Source: Odobenus rosmarus divergens (taxonomy: Eukaryota; Chordata; Mammalia; Carnivora; Odobenidae). Taken from it: DNA of 64,000 bases. Location: positions 3,159,363-3,223,362 of the forward strand of contig NW_004450477.1 of the NCBI RefSeq assembly GCF_000321225.1, given 5' to 3'. The translations under genes were made by a program, and so were the position numbers. Under the pieces are notes generated by a model, which made no database searches, had not been told where the DNA came from, and saw nothing but the letters and a program-made list of their open reading frames with translations. Below, piece after piece: positions 1-11,750 of the stretch (within the stretch, counting starts at the first letter, position 1; each line of letters begins with the position of its first letter).

Positions 1-44
1 GGCCAGTGCTGTCTCTGGGGTGGAATTTTTTAGGGGCAAATCTA

Positions 45-240
45 GGCTTACAGCATGCTGGTTGAGAACTTAGACTCTGGAGCCAGAGAGATTTGGGTTC
101 AGATCCCAGTTCCACTCCTTAGAGCTGTGTGGTCTCTCACAAGCTACTTCACCTCTCCTGTGCATCCGCTTGTCTCCTCCCAAGTGGAGCTAGTAGCAGA
201 ACCTGAGATCAGGGGATAATTGTGAAGACTCAGGTGGCCT
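45..240 (+). repeat. MIR SINE, ancient
   Basis: The MIR body is recognisable: GGTTGAGAACTTAGACTCTGG, then GGAGCCAGAGAGATTTGGGT, the tRNA-like box B region GGTTCAGATCCCAGTTCC, and the AGCTGTGTGG segment followed by CAAGCTACTTCACCTCTCC. Divergence is high, as expected of a mammal-wide SINE. The 3' end is poorly defined. Confidence 0.75.
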
Positions 241-1494
241 GGGCCCGTGGCCTCTGGCCAGGCAGGCAGCCAGATGAGACAGCCTTCCAACCCTGTCCAG
301 AGAAGCTACATTAACCTCAACCCTCAAATTGCACTTCATCAAGAGCTTCCCCACCTGGCTTCTGTTGGCAGTCGGCTACTTTCTCCTGCGCCCACCTTAA
401 GGACTCACGGTGGGCTCTTCCTCGGAAAACCGTCTCTTACTCGGCGTCCGCCGGCTGATCTACCCGCTGCCACGCCGGGCAAGCTTCGCCGTGTTAGACT
501 GCACTGGCCTGCTCGGGGCCTGAGTGGAATGGAGGTTATTTTATTGTGTATCAGGGAGCTGCCAGATGCAAATGAAGACAGATCCAGGGAGTTAGGATTA
601 GACGTATTACAACTGGCTTGAAATCTCCTAGACATAGTACTTGTCAGTCCCAGGTCATCCGGATCCTTTTCTAGACTTACTCTTTGAACTGTTTAGTGCT
701 TTTCTAACTCTACATTTTTTTCCTTCTTGGCTGAACACCTGATTTTTTTTCTCAGCTCCACTATATCCTAGGAAAGTGAAGCTTTTTCTACTCTGGACCC
801 AGAATTCCTTTGGTTTCAGGCAAATTATTTTTCCCAAAGTCCCACGAACCCCCTGCTTACCTGAATCCCAGGGGTCCGCCTAAACTTGCCTTCTGTTTTT
901 GGCTCTTCAGCACCCAGGAAACCCAGGACTTGCCCTATCTTGCCTGGCCCCCAGGGCATCCGTTGTGCTCAGCTTGGCATCATCCCATCTGGTGATAGAT
1001 CTTCTGACCTTCGTTGACTTGATCGCCTCCATTGTCTCGTGGAGGGCAGGACCACTCCAGCAAACGCCCTGGGCACGCCCATCCAGGCTCACATCCCTTG
1101 ACCTCTGTCATCTAAGCAATGGCACCTCACCTCCATGCATCTGCTTTCTCCCTCTGACCTTGATTTGCCCAGCGTTCGCCTTCTCCCGCCAACTCCCACT
1201 CTGCATCTACTTCTGTGCCCTCAGTCTCCTCCCTGAAGCTCACCTATTTATCTGTTTCTGCCTCCCTCCCCCCTCCACCCGCTTTCTGAGTTTCTTTCCC
1301 CTGTCCCACAGCCCTGACGAACTCTTTGATTCACATGATTTCTAGTCTAGAAATTCAGTAAAAGCATCACTTTAGAAAGCCTCATTTCAGGCTACCTCAG
1401 TTAATCCAGACTGTTTCCACTTCCCTGAAGAGCACAGCGGGAGCTGTGTCACATCTGTTCTTTGCACACATGGCTTACATCTGCCAGCAAGACC

Positions 1495-1532
1495 TCTCTC
1501 TCTCTCTCACACACACACACACAGACACACAC
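1495..1532. repeat. (CT)n/(CA)n simple repeat
   Basis: A run of CT dinucleotides passes directly into CA dinucleotides, with one GACA interruption. It is a compound microsatellite in an intron and probably length-variable. Confidence 0.9.
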
Positions 1533-1589
1533 GCATGCATGCCTGTGGGTTCTGTACATCCTCAGCGTTTGGTCTGTACACCTGTCTAT

Positions 1590-1720
1590 ACAATGAGCCT
1601 CCTTGAGAACAGCAACTTAGTCTCATTCAACATCTGTCTTTGCATTCTCAGTGCCTGGTATAGGAACTGACATACACCAGTTTCTCCCTGGGTGTGGGTC
1701 GAATGAATGAATGGGTGGAG
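1590..1720 (+). repeat. L2 LINE 3' end
   Basis: Shows the L2 3' terminal pattern: GAGAACAGCAACTTAGTCTC, then ATTCTCAGTGCCTGGTATAGG, ending in GAATGAATGAATGG. The call rests on resemblance to the L2 tail (cause-unit GTGCCTGGCA followed by TGAATGAA repeats). Confidence 0.65.
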
Positions 1721-2221
1721 AAATAAAATTTGTCACACAGTGTAAAAGAGATCACTGTGAAGAGACGCCGTCTGCCCCTGAGCCGGCCCCGCCGTATTAG
1801 AACCATCCCTGTATGACGGTGTGTTCCTATAACCCTAAGTGAAAAATCATCTCTGAAGAACAAGAGTGCTCTGAAAAATTTTATGAGACATCTGCTCAGT
1901 TCATCTTGTACTGGTTCCTTGATATCATGTTTTAATTTACAGTTCCCAAAGACGTTCCTAAGATTTCTTTCCAAATTGGGGGTGGGGGAGTGATATTTGC
2001 ATTGGGTTCATTGGGGGGAATAGCTTTATCACTAAATAATCTGATGTCAAGATAATGACAAATACACATGTGGATGATTTTTAAGCCATAAATATATTTG
2101 TATTTCAAGATGTCAATTTGGTTTTGATGATTGTTTCTCCCGGAGGCAGTTGAGTTTCCTGGTTCAGGTTGGTGTCCGCTTGTTTCAGTGCATTTGCCAT
2201 CATTCTCCCTCTGATTTTCAG

Positions 2222-2412
2222 GTTGACTTTGATCAACTTCAGGATAATTTATGTCAGATGGAGAGAAGATGCAAAGCTTCATGGGATCACCTCAAGGCAA
2301 TTGCAAAACATGAAATGAAACCAGTTTTAAAACAGCGAATGTCAGAGTTCCTAAAAGATTGTGCAGAGCGAATTATAATTTTAAAGATTGTCCATCGAAG
2401 AATAATTAACAG
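2222..2412 (+). CDS. FHOD3: FHOD3 exon, end of FH2 domain (part 1)
   Basis: Internal coding exon of the formin FHOD3, an actin nucleator/bundler that organises sarcomeric thin filaments in cardiac and skeletal muscle. The 191 nt read VDFDQLQDNLCQMERRCKAS... through ...AERIIILKIVHRRIINR, the helical C-terminal part of the FH2 domain (the post subdomain) that grips actin in the dimeric FH2 ring. The acceptor is TTTTCAG at 2215-2221 and the donor is GTAAGG at 2413. Translation starts on a full codon and ends with two bases (AG) of an Arg codon, completed by the G that opens the next exon at 7769. I call FHOD3 and not FHOD1 from the KIVHRRIINR and ERIIIL residues and from the downstream exons. 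No stop or frameshift is present. Confidence 0.95.
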
Positions 2413-4087
2413 GTAAGGGGATGAAGGAACAAATGGCAACACCTATACAATGGCACGTTAAAAAAATTCCACAAGCCAATATCTGAAGGTTAAGTTTACA
2501 AAAGTTGTACTGTAAGTTCTGGGTACATAGAAAGTACACCTTTGCACATGTTTATTTCATGGGTATTTTTCTTACACACACACCCCAATAATGTAATACC
2601 ATTGAATTTTAGGTTGGAAGGAATCTCAGAGGTAATGTGATCCAAAAATCCCATTTGATCCGGAATTGCCTCTCTAAGCTCTCTGACAAGTTGTATCTCT
2701 GCATCTGTTTGAACAGTTCTGCGTGCATACAGCACGTGTCCTTGCAAGGCAGCTTGACTTGTTAGAAAAGCTCCTTTATATAATCTACAGTGTTCCTTCC
2801 AGAACCTTCCACTTAACTGATTCTCTGAGGCTGCTGTGCAGCAGCCTGCCTAAATGAGGCCTGGGTCCCCAATGTGTGCCACCTCTGGACCAGCCGCCCT
2901 TAGAGTCCCAGGATCCAAGAGGACCCTGGGAGACATGCAGGGCTGTATGAGGCCTTGCTTGCCAGCAAGGAGGCTAGCTGGGGTCTAGGAGCTGGCTGGG
3001 GTCTGCTCCATAGCAGTCCAGGGCTGGCTCACCTGTAAGCAGTGGCAACACCAAGACAAGAACCTGGGTTTTCTGACTTCCTGGGCCAGGCCGTTTCTGA
3101 CCACGTTCCACCAGAGTATCTTTGCAGTATTACAGAGTATGGTTGTAGGTCCCCTGGCCTGGCCTTTGGGGTTCGAATGCTCTGTTCCGGGCCTTACTGA
3201 GTAGGCGTGCAGGTCTCCAGACCTGCAGGCTGTGGTCCACCTGGAGCAGATGCTCTGGTGACAGGCCTTCTGAAACAGGTCTCATCGAGGTTCTGCGAAG
3301 GGAGCCCTCCCCTTGGGGCCTTTCCCAGGGACCTGCCCCCCTCAGGTACATTCCCAGGCCAGTGTCTAAGCACTTGATTATTTTTTTTAAACAGAGGGGC
3401 GGTATTTTCATTTATCCCTGTCTGTTTTGTATTTTTGTATTAACTTTTTATCTCTCTCCTTCCCTCCCACCCTCCTTTAACCTTCTTTTTTCTTTCCTTC
3501 CCTCACCCTCCTTGAACCCCACAACCTAATTGTCTTGTCTGCCTCCGAGCTTTTACCCACCTTGTGCCATTTGCTGTTTTAGTAACTGTATGCCTCCTGG
3601 GTCTTGATCCAGACTGTTGTAGGGCGGAGAAGGCGGTGGTAGTCTTTAAATGTTAGCCAGGACAAGAATAAGGAACAGAATCTTCCCTCCAGGTTGACGA
3701 CTGTCCATTACTCAGTACTTCTGGAATTCAATCGTAAACCCCTCTCACTGCACTCCACCTTGACCTCACAGGGCCCTCTGGAGTGGAGGGACTTATCAGA
3801 GATTTGGTTAGATTTCTTAGTGAAATCAAAGTACACTATGCTTTTAACATGTTTAAAAAGTGGAGGCAGGGAATGTGAACTGCTTTGGCCCTCCGTGCTT
3901 CGTATGATACGAGCAATTTCCAACTTAAAACCGCTCAAATAAACAAATAGTTTCCACTTGGAATGTCCTGAAACTGGAGCAATTTTCTGAAAGTCTTGTA
4001 AAGCTGTTAGGCCTGATCACATTAGCCATTTTATCCCAGACAGGTAAAAACTCATTTTGGTGATACAGCTATTCCTTAAGCTATAGG

Positions 4088-4091
<4 letters not shown>

Positions 4092-4131
<40 letters not shown>
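4092..4131. repeat. (GT)n microsatellite
   Basis: About 20 uninterrupted GT units within an FHOD3 intron. The apparent poly-His/Thr open frame on the minus strand here is only the repeat read in frame. Confidence 0.97.
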
Positions 4132-4133
<2 letters not shown>

Positions 4134-6114
4134 AGATGCATATAATGGTTGCTCTGATTGTCCTATTCTCCCTGGTAAGCTGGTCACCCAAATGATGGTT
4201 GCTCTTGCATGACCTAGATCCCTGTCTACTCACTGGTGCCTGTCCCACTGGGGATGACCAGCACGAGCTAGGAATCATGGGCAGTATAAAGGGCCATGGC
4301 TGAAGTGTGGGTCCAGGTAGTGGCCAAGCCAAAGCACCTAAACCATAAAACCTTGGCTTCAAATGAAGTTGGTAGCAGGAACGCGATATGTAGAAGTGAT
4401 GAAAGTAGGAATATCTTGTTGAAATGGCTATGGGGGCCTGAGAGTCCCAGAGGCTCTGCTTCCTCTTTCCCTCCCCAACTACCAGCAGTTCCCAGGAACA
4501 TCGCCTGTGACTGCTCTGATCTATCACGTTCCCCTTACACACTGGGCAACTGAGACCCAGAGAGGAGTAAAACCCTAGCTGATGTGGATACAGGTAGAAT
4601 CCTTTGGGGCATGCAGACCAGCCTAAATAGAAGACTTCAGATTAGAAAGCTGGAAATAGCTAGGCCTTCATCTTTTTTCCTCACCTGCAAGTGTAAGAGT
4701 TATATTTTTATCTGTGTAATTAGGAATCCATTTAATAGGGCACTTTTTGAAAGAAGCAGTTGTCCCACAGACACTACTCAAAGGTTCTCAGCGTGTGAAG
4801 GTTATCTGCCTCCTGGGGACGAACTCAAACCTTCACAGGTTGCAGGAGTTGCAGATCTGTTCTCATGACACTCACACGTGCAGAGAGAATAACTTTTGCT
4901 TGCTTCACTGTTCAGTCCAGCTGCTTCATGACCCACTGCCGGTGGGGTAGCAGTCTGCTGACCTAGTCAATAATGTAAACAGCTAAACTTTGAGTCTCCT
5001 GGGTTCGACTTCAAGAGTTCGACCCGTCCTTGCTACCCTCTCAGAGTTGGCCTTGGGGAAGAACAGTCATTTCTAGAGCTCAGCGGTGAAGAAGGGGATA
5101 GGTTCCTGGATGGAGCCGTCTGGAACCTCACGAGCCTCCCATGTGGACAGGCCAGGCTGGCCTCTGCTGGCACCCCCTGCTGTGATTGGCAGCTGAAGGG
5201 ACAAGTCGTCAGGTCTCCCCTCTCCCTGCTCCACTCATCCCCTCAGAGCCTCAGGCTCTCTGCTCACAGCCTCTGTGTTCCCTAGGGCCCACTGTATACT
5301 GCGCAGTATCCCGTGAGGCCCGACGAGTCTGGCCAGACCCTCCTGCTTCCTCATCTAACCACGCTGCTCTTTGCACTCTGCCAGGGGCGCTCTGTTTGGG
5401 CCTGGAACCCTCTATCTTGCACAGGGACTCCCTGGTGGGACAGAAATCCTTCTTGGCCTCAGCACCTCTTAGCCTCTCAACAAACCTCTCTCCACTCCAG
5501 GGCCTCCTTGGAGAGAGATGACAACCCACATCTAGCCCCCCACCTTCCTGTCTGGCCCTCCCTTAGTTATTCCACTGGATCTCCACTGGGTTAAAGGGGC
5601 AAATAAAAGAACCTAGACAATCCTCTTTAGGTAAAACTCAGCTTTCAAAACCGTTGCATGACTAAGAACATCTCGTTCTGCATGCCTGAACATGCATACT
5701 CCCCTTTCCTTTCACGCTGCAACCCCCCAGCAGCCTTGTCCCGCCCCGCGGCTGAACAGGTGTGCTCACTCGCTCCCGTAGACTCATTGGGCCGTTACCT
5801 ACAGGGTGGTAGGCACTGGCACACACGGGCCAGTGCAGGAAGGCCTCCGGAGAACTCCGCAAGGGGCTGGCACTCCAGGGGGAGAGATGGGGAGACAAGT
5901 GACACCCACACTGGCTTCCTGGTACCCCAAATTCCACCCCTCCCCTTCTTGGGCCGGACCCCATAATCATTGGCACACTTGGGGAAAAGAGTGGATGATG
6001 GAACAGAGCGAAGAGACTGATTGATTGTCCCCTGGATTTTTCTTGCATACGCTATCATGTGCTAACATATCATAGATCATAGATCCTATATCCCCTCTAT
6101 AATGTCAGGTAGTA

Positions 6115-6640
6115 ACTTTTTAGGAATTGCCAGACTTTTCCATAGCAGCTGAACCATTTTATGTTCCTACCTGCTGCTGTATAAGGGCTCCAATTTCTCC
6201 CCATCCTCACCAACACTTGTTACTGTCTGTGGTTTTGATTTGCATTCCCCTAATGACTAGTGATATGAAGCAAATTTTCATGCACTTATTGGCTATTTGT
6301 GTATCTTTTTTGGAGAAATGTCTATTCACATCCTTTGTCCATATTTTCTTTGTCTTTTCAGTGTTGGGTTGTAAGATCTCTTTATATATTCTGGATACAC
6401 ATCTCTTATCAGATGTATGATTTGCAAATTCTCTCCCATTCCATGGGTTGTTTTTTCACTCTTGATGGTGGTCTTTGGAAACACCAAAGTGTTGAATTTT
6501 GATCAAGTCGAGTTTATCTGTTTTTTTTCTTTGGTTGCTGATGGTTTTGGTGTCACATGTAAGAAGGAAATCATTGATTAATCCAAAGTCATGAAGCTTA
6601 CAGTCTGTGTTCCTCTAAGAGCTTTATAGATCTAGCTAAA
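6115..6640 (-). repeat. Old L1 fragment (3' part), antisense
   Basis: The + strand reads as the reverse complement of an L1 ORF2-end/3' region: TGATTTGCATTCCCCTAATG, then GGAGAAATGTCTATTCACATC, then TTCTTTATATATTCTGGATA-type sequence (here CTCTTTATATATTCTGGATA) and CATGGGTTGTTTTTTCACTC. This matches the well-known tract in ancient L1M subfamilies. It is heavily mutated and incomplete at both ends. Confidence 0.85.
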
Positions 6641-7059
6641 TTTTCTGACTTTAAACAGCACTTTTTTCGGCCCCTTTATTTACAAGTTGTATGTTTTACT
6701 TTATTATTTTTCACATAAAGAATAAGCCCATTTCCCTCACTTAAAAAAAAAAAAAAAAGAAAAGAAACCCCTATTCAAACTGTACAAATTAGATGATCAA
6801 AAACAAAAGTAGTTGTCCACAAATAGTGGGATCATTTATAGAAGACTGTTTGGTCTACATACAAATGTCCCTCTGTCTCCTAGTATCTTCTTTCTCATTT
6901 CCTGATAACTAGAAATGGTGTACATGTTTGCTTATTTAATTTCCTTTACAAAATGTTTAAGTCAATAAAATCCAATAATTTTTAATTTATAAAGTTAAAT
7001 AGCTGAAATTTATTTTGTGCTGCTGTGTGGTGTTTCCTAATAAAATTAAGATTGTATGT

Positions 7060-7255
7060 GGGGCGCCTGGGTGGCTCAGTCAGTTAAGCATCTGACTCTT
7101 GATTTTAGCTCAGGTCATGATCTCAGAGTCATGGGACTGAACCCCGCGTTGAGCTCCACACCAGGCGTGGAGCCTGCGTAGGATTCTCTCTCTCCCTTTC
7201 CCTCTGCCCCTCCTCCCTCCCCCCACTCATTTGTGCACACTCTCAAAAAAAAAAA
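7060..7255 (+). mobile_element. CAN-SINE (tRNA-derived)
   Basis: Head GGGCGCCTGGGTGGCTCAGT, body with CTCAGGTCATGATCTCAGAG, a CT-rich tract and a poly(A) tail. It is flanked by the 9-bp direct repeat ATTGTATGT (7051-7059 and 7256-7264). Old enough to have lost the AATAAA part of the tail. Confidence 0.95.
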
Positions 7256-7768
7256 ATTGTATGTAATATAAGAAAATATTTCAGAATATTTACTCACAGA
7301 AAATCAGCATTTTTACAAACCATCAGTTAACAACTCATATGATTGTGTTTATTCCAATAGTCATTAACGCATGTTCTCAAGAATTGCTAAGCTATATTTC
7401 TTTATTCTGTATTCAATTCTTACATAACCTAGAAACTTGTGCAGTATTTTCTTTAAGATAATGCTTTATCCTTTTTCTTACAAAAGCTTTGCACATACAT
7501 TTTAGAAAAACATTAGAACACTTATAAGCAAAAAGAAAACAGTAACTAATCTCCTAAAATCCTACCACCTAGACATCTTCCATCAGTGAGAAAGTGAGTT
7601 GAACTTGACTTCTGGTTGAATTTTTTGCTCAAGAAGACTCTATAACCCCAGAGCCCCAGGAATGAAGAACAATGCTTGCCTGATTGGTTTCGTGCTGAAA
7701 GTTTTTAGGCAGTTGGTTTTTGTTCCTTAGAGCCAAAGTCATCACCACTCTTGGGTTTTTCATTGCAG

Positions 7769-7961
7769 GTTCCATTCCTTTTTGCTCTTTATGGGTCACC
7801 CACCTTATGCAATTCGGGAAGTGAACATAAACAAGTTCTGCAGGATCATTAGTGAATTTGCACTGGAGTATCGCACCACCAGGGAAAGGGTTTTGCAGCA
7901 GAAACAGAAACGGGCCAACCACAGAGAGAGAAATAAGACCAGAGGGAAGATGATCACCGAC
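7769..7961 (+). CDS. FHOD3: FHOD3 exon, end of FH2 domain (part 2)
   Basis: The 193-nt exon completes the split Arg codon and then reads [20 protein letters not shown]... to ...[10 protein letters not shown]. It is the last FH2 helix segment and the basic coiled extension ([20 protein letters not shown]) that follows it. The acceptor is CATTGCAG (7761-7768) and the donor is GTAAGT at 7962. The exon ends on a complete codon (GAC, Asp), so splicing to either the microexon at 12454 or the exon at 14020 keeps the frame. The FHSxLLFMGxPPYAIRE segment is diagnostic of the FHOD formin family. An in-frame stop lies just past the donor, so failure to splice would truncate the protein soon after FH2. 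Confidence 0.97.
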
Positions 7962-10296
7962 GTAAGTTCTGTGAACTCCATCTCTTTGTGTCATTTATGG
8001 TGAAAGTAGATCGACCCCCACAGTTTAGGGGCTGTGCTTTTTTTTTTTTTTTTTGACTGTGGAAAAAAATGCCATCTTTTAAAAAGTGCTCTTAAACTCT
8101 TCCTCTCCTATTACAGTGAAATTCTGCTATATGACAGACGTGGGGCAAATACATGTAAATGAAGGGTGTGTGGCTAGTGGAGGAATTTTGACCCATGTTG
8201 GGGTGTTGTAGGATGTGGTGTCATTAAAGGCTTGATTCCATTTTCAAACTCTGGGATGTGCATATTTGCAGAAGAAAAAAATATAGAAGATAATTCCACT
8301 TATCCTAGGGAGACAGATAAACTGATTTGGGAATTGATTCAGGATTTTAATCGTCATAACAATGCTATACAACCAGTCAGTTGACACATCGACCACCCAT
8401 TTGAGGCATCTGAATTGAGAAATAATGGATGTGGTTGCTCAGAGACATAACCTGAGGGGTTCTTGGCAGTCCCTTAGGTCAGAGAATATTCAGGTGGGAA
8501 GAGATCCGCAGAACAGTGAATCCAACAGGAGTTCCCTACAGCCCCTCGGGGGTGGGGCTGGAGGGCTGCACGCTTGTATGCTTCCCCTGCTCCTGGGCTC
8601 CCCTCTCCCACCTCAGCCCCAAACTCTGCAGGCCACAAGTGCCGTGGGCATTCAGACGCGAGATGCTCTGTCAATGGAGGGGAAAGGGATGTGTGAAGAT
8701 GCCAGAGACGAAGACCTACCATGCAGGTGCCTCTTTCTGGTGGGTCTTTACGAAACTTAACCCAACTGTATATGGATCTCAGCAGTACACTGGCTCTCAG
8801 TGATATGGAGAATGGGGTGGGTAAATGTCCAAGTGATAGGGAGTGCCATCATCCTGAGGGTTGCAAGCCTCAACTGAGCTCAAGTCAGGCAGATTTCTTT
8901 GGAGAGGAATAAAATCAGTTCTGCCTTCTGTCTCCAGGTGGGTGTGCGTGTTGTAGGAGAAACAGAGGGTGTGTGATTACTGCCCACATTCTTGACGGAC
9001 GTGGAGACCGGATCCATTATCTTAAAAATTTCGTTGTAATTTTAAGGCATTTCTGAGAACAACCAGGGACTCAGCCCCTCACCATCCCTTCCCCCAGACT
9101 TCTTGTTCCCCTGGAATTTTCTCACCCCTTAGATCACTTCTCTGCAGAGGGGCCCTTTGTACAGCCCGCTGACAGTCCTGAATGCCAGCGCCACCCGCTG
9201 AGAGTCTCTCTTCTCCTCTCTTGAAATCTGGGTTCGGGAGAATGTGTAGCCTCCCAGGGGACAGCAACAGGAAGCAAACTGAATCCATCTGGGCAAACTG
9301 TGGCCCACTTCTCATTCCAAGGTGTTATTTTTAAAAGTTTTAAAAGGGGCTTCCTCATTTCTGTGGAAGTGAGACACATTGGCAGGTGAAAACTACAAGC
9401 CCAATATGTTTATAGTTACGAAAACCCAAAAATTTCTTGCCAAATTCTTGAGATTTTTTTTTTTTTACAGATCCCACTGATTTTCAAATTCTGCCCTTCT
9501 CTGAAAACATCCAGCTTGCCTATTTATAAACAGGGGTAAATGTTTCTAGAGTTTGACTGAAAAATATTTAAATTCCCATTAAAATGTGGACAGGGCAGGC
9601 TTCAGGGTTCATCCTCAACCTAGTCTGGTTTTCATTGGTCAAAGTGGCATCATTCACGTAGAGAGACTGCCATCTACTGGAAGTTTAGGATATTGTCACT
9701 CAAGACAAAGTGTAAAGCTTCTTTTCCCAACTCTCAGGTTCCCCTGGTGTGCCCAGCGCCTCAGTCACAAGCTTATACCCCAAGGATGTCCTCATGATCT
9801 GGTTAGAAAACCACACGTACACAACTTAAACCACTAAAAACAAAACCCAGCAACAGGTGGAGTCTCTGGACATTAGAGCTGGAAATGATTTTTCGAGAAA
9901 ACTGTGTGGCAAATCATTTTTAATATAGATGCTGGGTAAAATGAATGTGGAAGTGGTAGCAATTAAACAGAGATGATTTTAGAAAAACAACTATTGTTTA
10001 AGACACAGTGAAATCTGGGTAAAATCTGAAAGCCCTGCGTGTGGAGTCTGCCCTGTATCTGCCCTTGTGTGCCTGCCCCTTCTCTTCTTCCTCTGTTTCT
10101 GAAATGCAGAAGGCTTCCTTTCTCAAAATCCAGGGGCCCTCCCAGGTAGGAGTCAGTGAGAAATGAAGGGATTCCTCATCCTTTTGCCCCGAGCTAGTTC
10201 TAGACAAAATGGTGACATAGACAGGGCAGCATAAGACCACCGTGGCCCTTTCTGCTGTTGTCATACTCAAGATGGGCTGCAAGAACTCAGACTGTC

Positions 10297-10503
10297 GGGG
10301 CGCCTGGGTGGCTCAGTTGGTTAAGCGACTGCCTTCGGCTCAGGTCATGATCCTGGAGTCCCAGGATCGAGTCCCGCGTCGCGCTCCTTGCTCAGCGGGG
10401 AGTCTGCTTCTCCCTCTGACCCTCCCCTGTCTCATGCTCTCTCTCTCTCTATCTCATTCTCTCTCTCAAATAAATAAATAAAATCTTAAAAAAAAAAAAA
10501 AAA
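10297..10503 (+). mobile_element. CAN-SINE, young copy
   Basis: Full-length copy from GGGGCGCCTGGGTGGCTCAG to AATAAATAAAATC plus poly(A). It is flanked by the perfect 16-bp target-site duplication AAGAACTCAGACTGTC (10281-10296 and 10504-10519). The body keeps CpG sites, including GTCCCGCGTCGCGCTCC. The perfect duplication and retained CpGs suggest a recent insertion. Confidence 0.97.
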
Positions 10504-10558
10504 AAGAACTCAGACTGTCAGTCTCAGGACCTCCACATCAGGGCGTGGTGGGGAGCTC

Positions 10559-10960
10559 TGTTGAAAATGAACCAGCCAGTTATTTTAGCAGCAAAATAAG
10601 ATTATTAAGGAATGGCAGAGGAATTGCAATTTGGGACACGCAGGCTATGACAAAACCATAGGCAAGTCCAGAGAACAAAGGAGAGGAACATTTCTTTATT
10701 GAGCAAAGCGGTCATTGGGAGGGGCTGCTTCCAGTGCATGTCCCTTGGATAACGGTGAGCGGTCCTGGTGGCAGTGGTTTCTCATTGGCTGCATTGCGGC
10801 AGTTTCTCATTGGCGGGGCTGTTGCTAGGTGAGGAGAAAATCTTCATCCCTCTTGGGTCATAAGGCAGGCTGCTTCCTGTTGGTGGCTGCAATTGATGAC
10901 AGTAGGAAGATGTGAGGCTCCCCCTCTGGTGTCCTATTTTAAATGTTTCCTTCAGTTTCA
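10559..10960 (-). mobile_element. Probable solo LTR (endogenous retrovirus), minus strand
   Basis: Read on the minus strand, the segment has three CCAAT boxes, two of them in CCAATGAGAAAC (complements at about 10775 and 10803) and one in CCCAATGACCGC. These are followed about 60-100 bases later by CTCAATAAAG (AATAAA complement near 10698), and the segment ends TTCATTTTCAACA. The order (CCAAT boxes, poly(A) signal, U5, terminal CA) is that of an LTR. It begins TGAAACTGAAGG. I found no matching short target duplication and cannot name the family. Confidence 0.5.
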
Positions 10961-11143
10961 CAGGCGTGTCACCTCAGCTTTGTCTTCTGTAAAAAGGGAA
11001 TGCTAGTTCCTTTGGGGGATGTCGAGAAGGCTAGAGATTTCGTATATGTAGTACCCTGCACATGGGCTGATGGCTGAGAAAATGCCAACCATCCCGGTTA
11101 AATAAATAAGCTCTAAGGTAGACATAAAAATAGAGCAGGACTG

Positions 11144-11343
11144 AGGCGCCTGGGTGGCTCAGTTGTTAAGTGTCTGCCCTCAGCTCAGGTCATGATCGCA
11201 GGGTCCTGGGATCGAGAACCGCATCGGGCTCCGTGCTCAGCGGGGAGCCTGCTTCTCCCTCTCCCACTCCCCCTGCTGTGTTCCCTCTCTCGCTGTGTCT
11301 CTCTCTGTCAAGTAAATAAATAAAATCTTAAAAAAAAAAAAAG
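11144..11343 (+). mobile_element. CAN-SINE
   Basis: Full-length SINE, head GGCGCCTGGGTGGCTCAGTT, tail AAATAAATAAAATC plus poly(A). It is flanked by the 13-bp duplication TAGAGCAGGACTG (11131-11143 and 11344-11356). Confidence 0.96.
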
Positions 11344-11613
11344 TAGAGCAGGACTGTCCTCTCTGGCTATAGTGCCATTTGCCTGGGGGTGGTTTGGAAT
11401 GTGATGAACCGGAAGCATTTTATCATTTCAACTCCTGAAAGTTTAGTCGATTCTCAAAAACCTCGTGTCTGATCTGCAGGCCTGGCCTGGTAACCTCAGT
11501 GGAAACACAGGTTACGTTGGGGGTGTGTTTAATCTAAAACCAAGAGATGGACATGACCTTCACCCTCAATTCATTTTTAGGAAAGGGATGTTTATTTAAA
11601 AGGTACTTAGAAT

Positions 11614-11750
11614 GGGGTGCCTGGGTGGCTCAGTCATTAAGGGTCTGCCTTCAGCTCAGGTCATGATCCCAGGGTCCCCCTGCTTGTGTTCCCTCTCTCG
11701 CTGTCTCTCTCTATCAAATAAATAAATAAATAAAATCTTAAAAAAAAAAA
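11614..11750 (+). mobile_element. CAN-SINE with internal deletion
   Basis: Head GGGTGCCTGGGTGGCTCAGT and tail AAATAAATAAATAAATAAAATC are intact, but the middle jumps from ATGATCCCAGGGTC to CCCCTGCTTGTGTTCCC. About 60 bases of the usual body are missing. The duplication AAAAGGTACTTA flanks it (about 11598-11609 and 11749-11760), so the deletion occurred within the inserted copy or in its source. Confidence 0.93.

Larger units (their letters stand above)
1..2221 (+). other. FHOD3: FHOD3 intron (partial), repeat-bearing
   Basis: Intronic sequence upstream of the first visible FHOD3 exon. I find no coding exon here: the open frames are short and lie in pyrimidine-rich or repeat DNA. It holds a MIR (about 45-240), a possible L2 body (about 1100-1340), a CT/CA simple repeat (about 1495-1532) and an L2 3' end (about 1590-1720). 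It ends in a pyrimidine-rich acceptor tract closed by AG at 2220-2221. Confidence 0.8.
2413..7768 (+). other. FHOD3: FHOD3 intron, 5.4 kb
   Basis: Intron with GT donor and AG acceptor (TTTTTCATTGCAG before 7769). Contents: a (GT)n microsatellite, an antisense L1 fragment (about 6115-6640), an A-rich patch (about 6743-6770) and a CAN-SINE (7060-7255). The stretch 2413-6110 is mostly unassigned single-copy-looking DNA. The longest open frames there, including one running through the GT repeat, have no recognisable protein and lack splice context. Confidence 0.85.

Noticed and set aside
899..1345. 148-aa open frame
   Set aside because: Pyrimidine-rich intronic DNA, perhaps L2-derived; biased composition gives stop-free frames by chance.
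4081..4542. 153-aa open frame on the minus strand
   Set aside because: Its end is the (GT)n microsatellite read as Thr-His repeats; the rest has no recognisable domain and no splice context.
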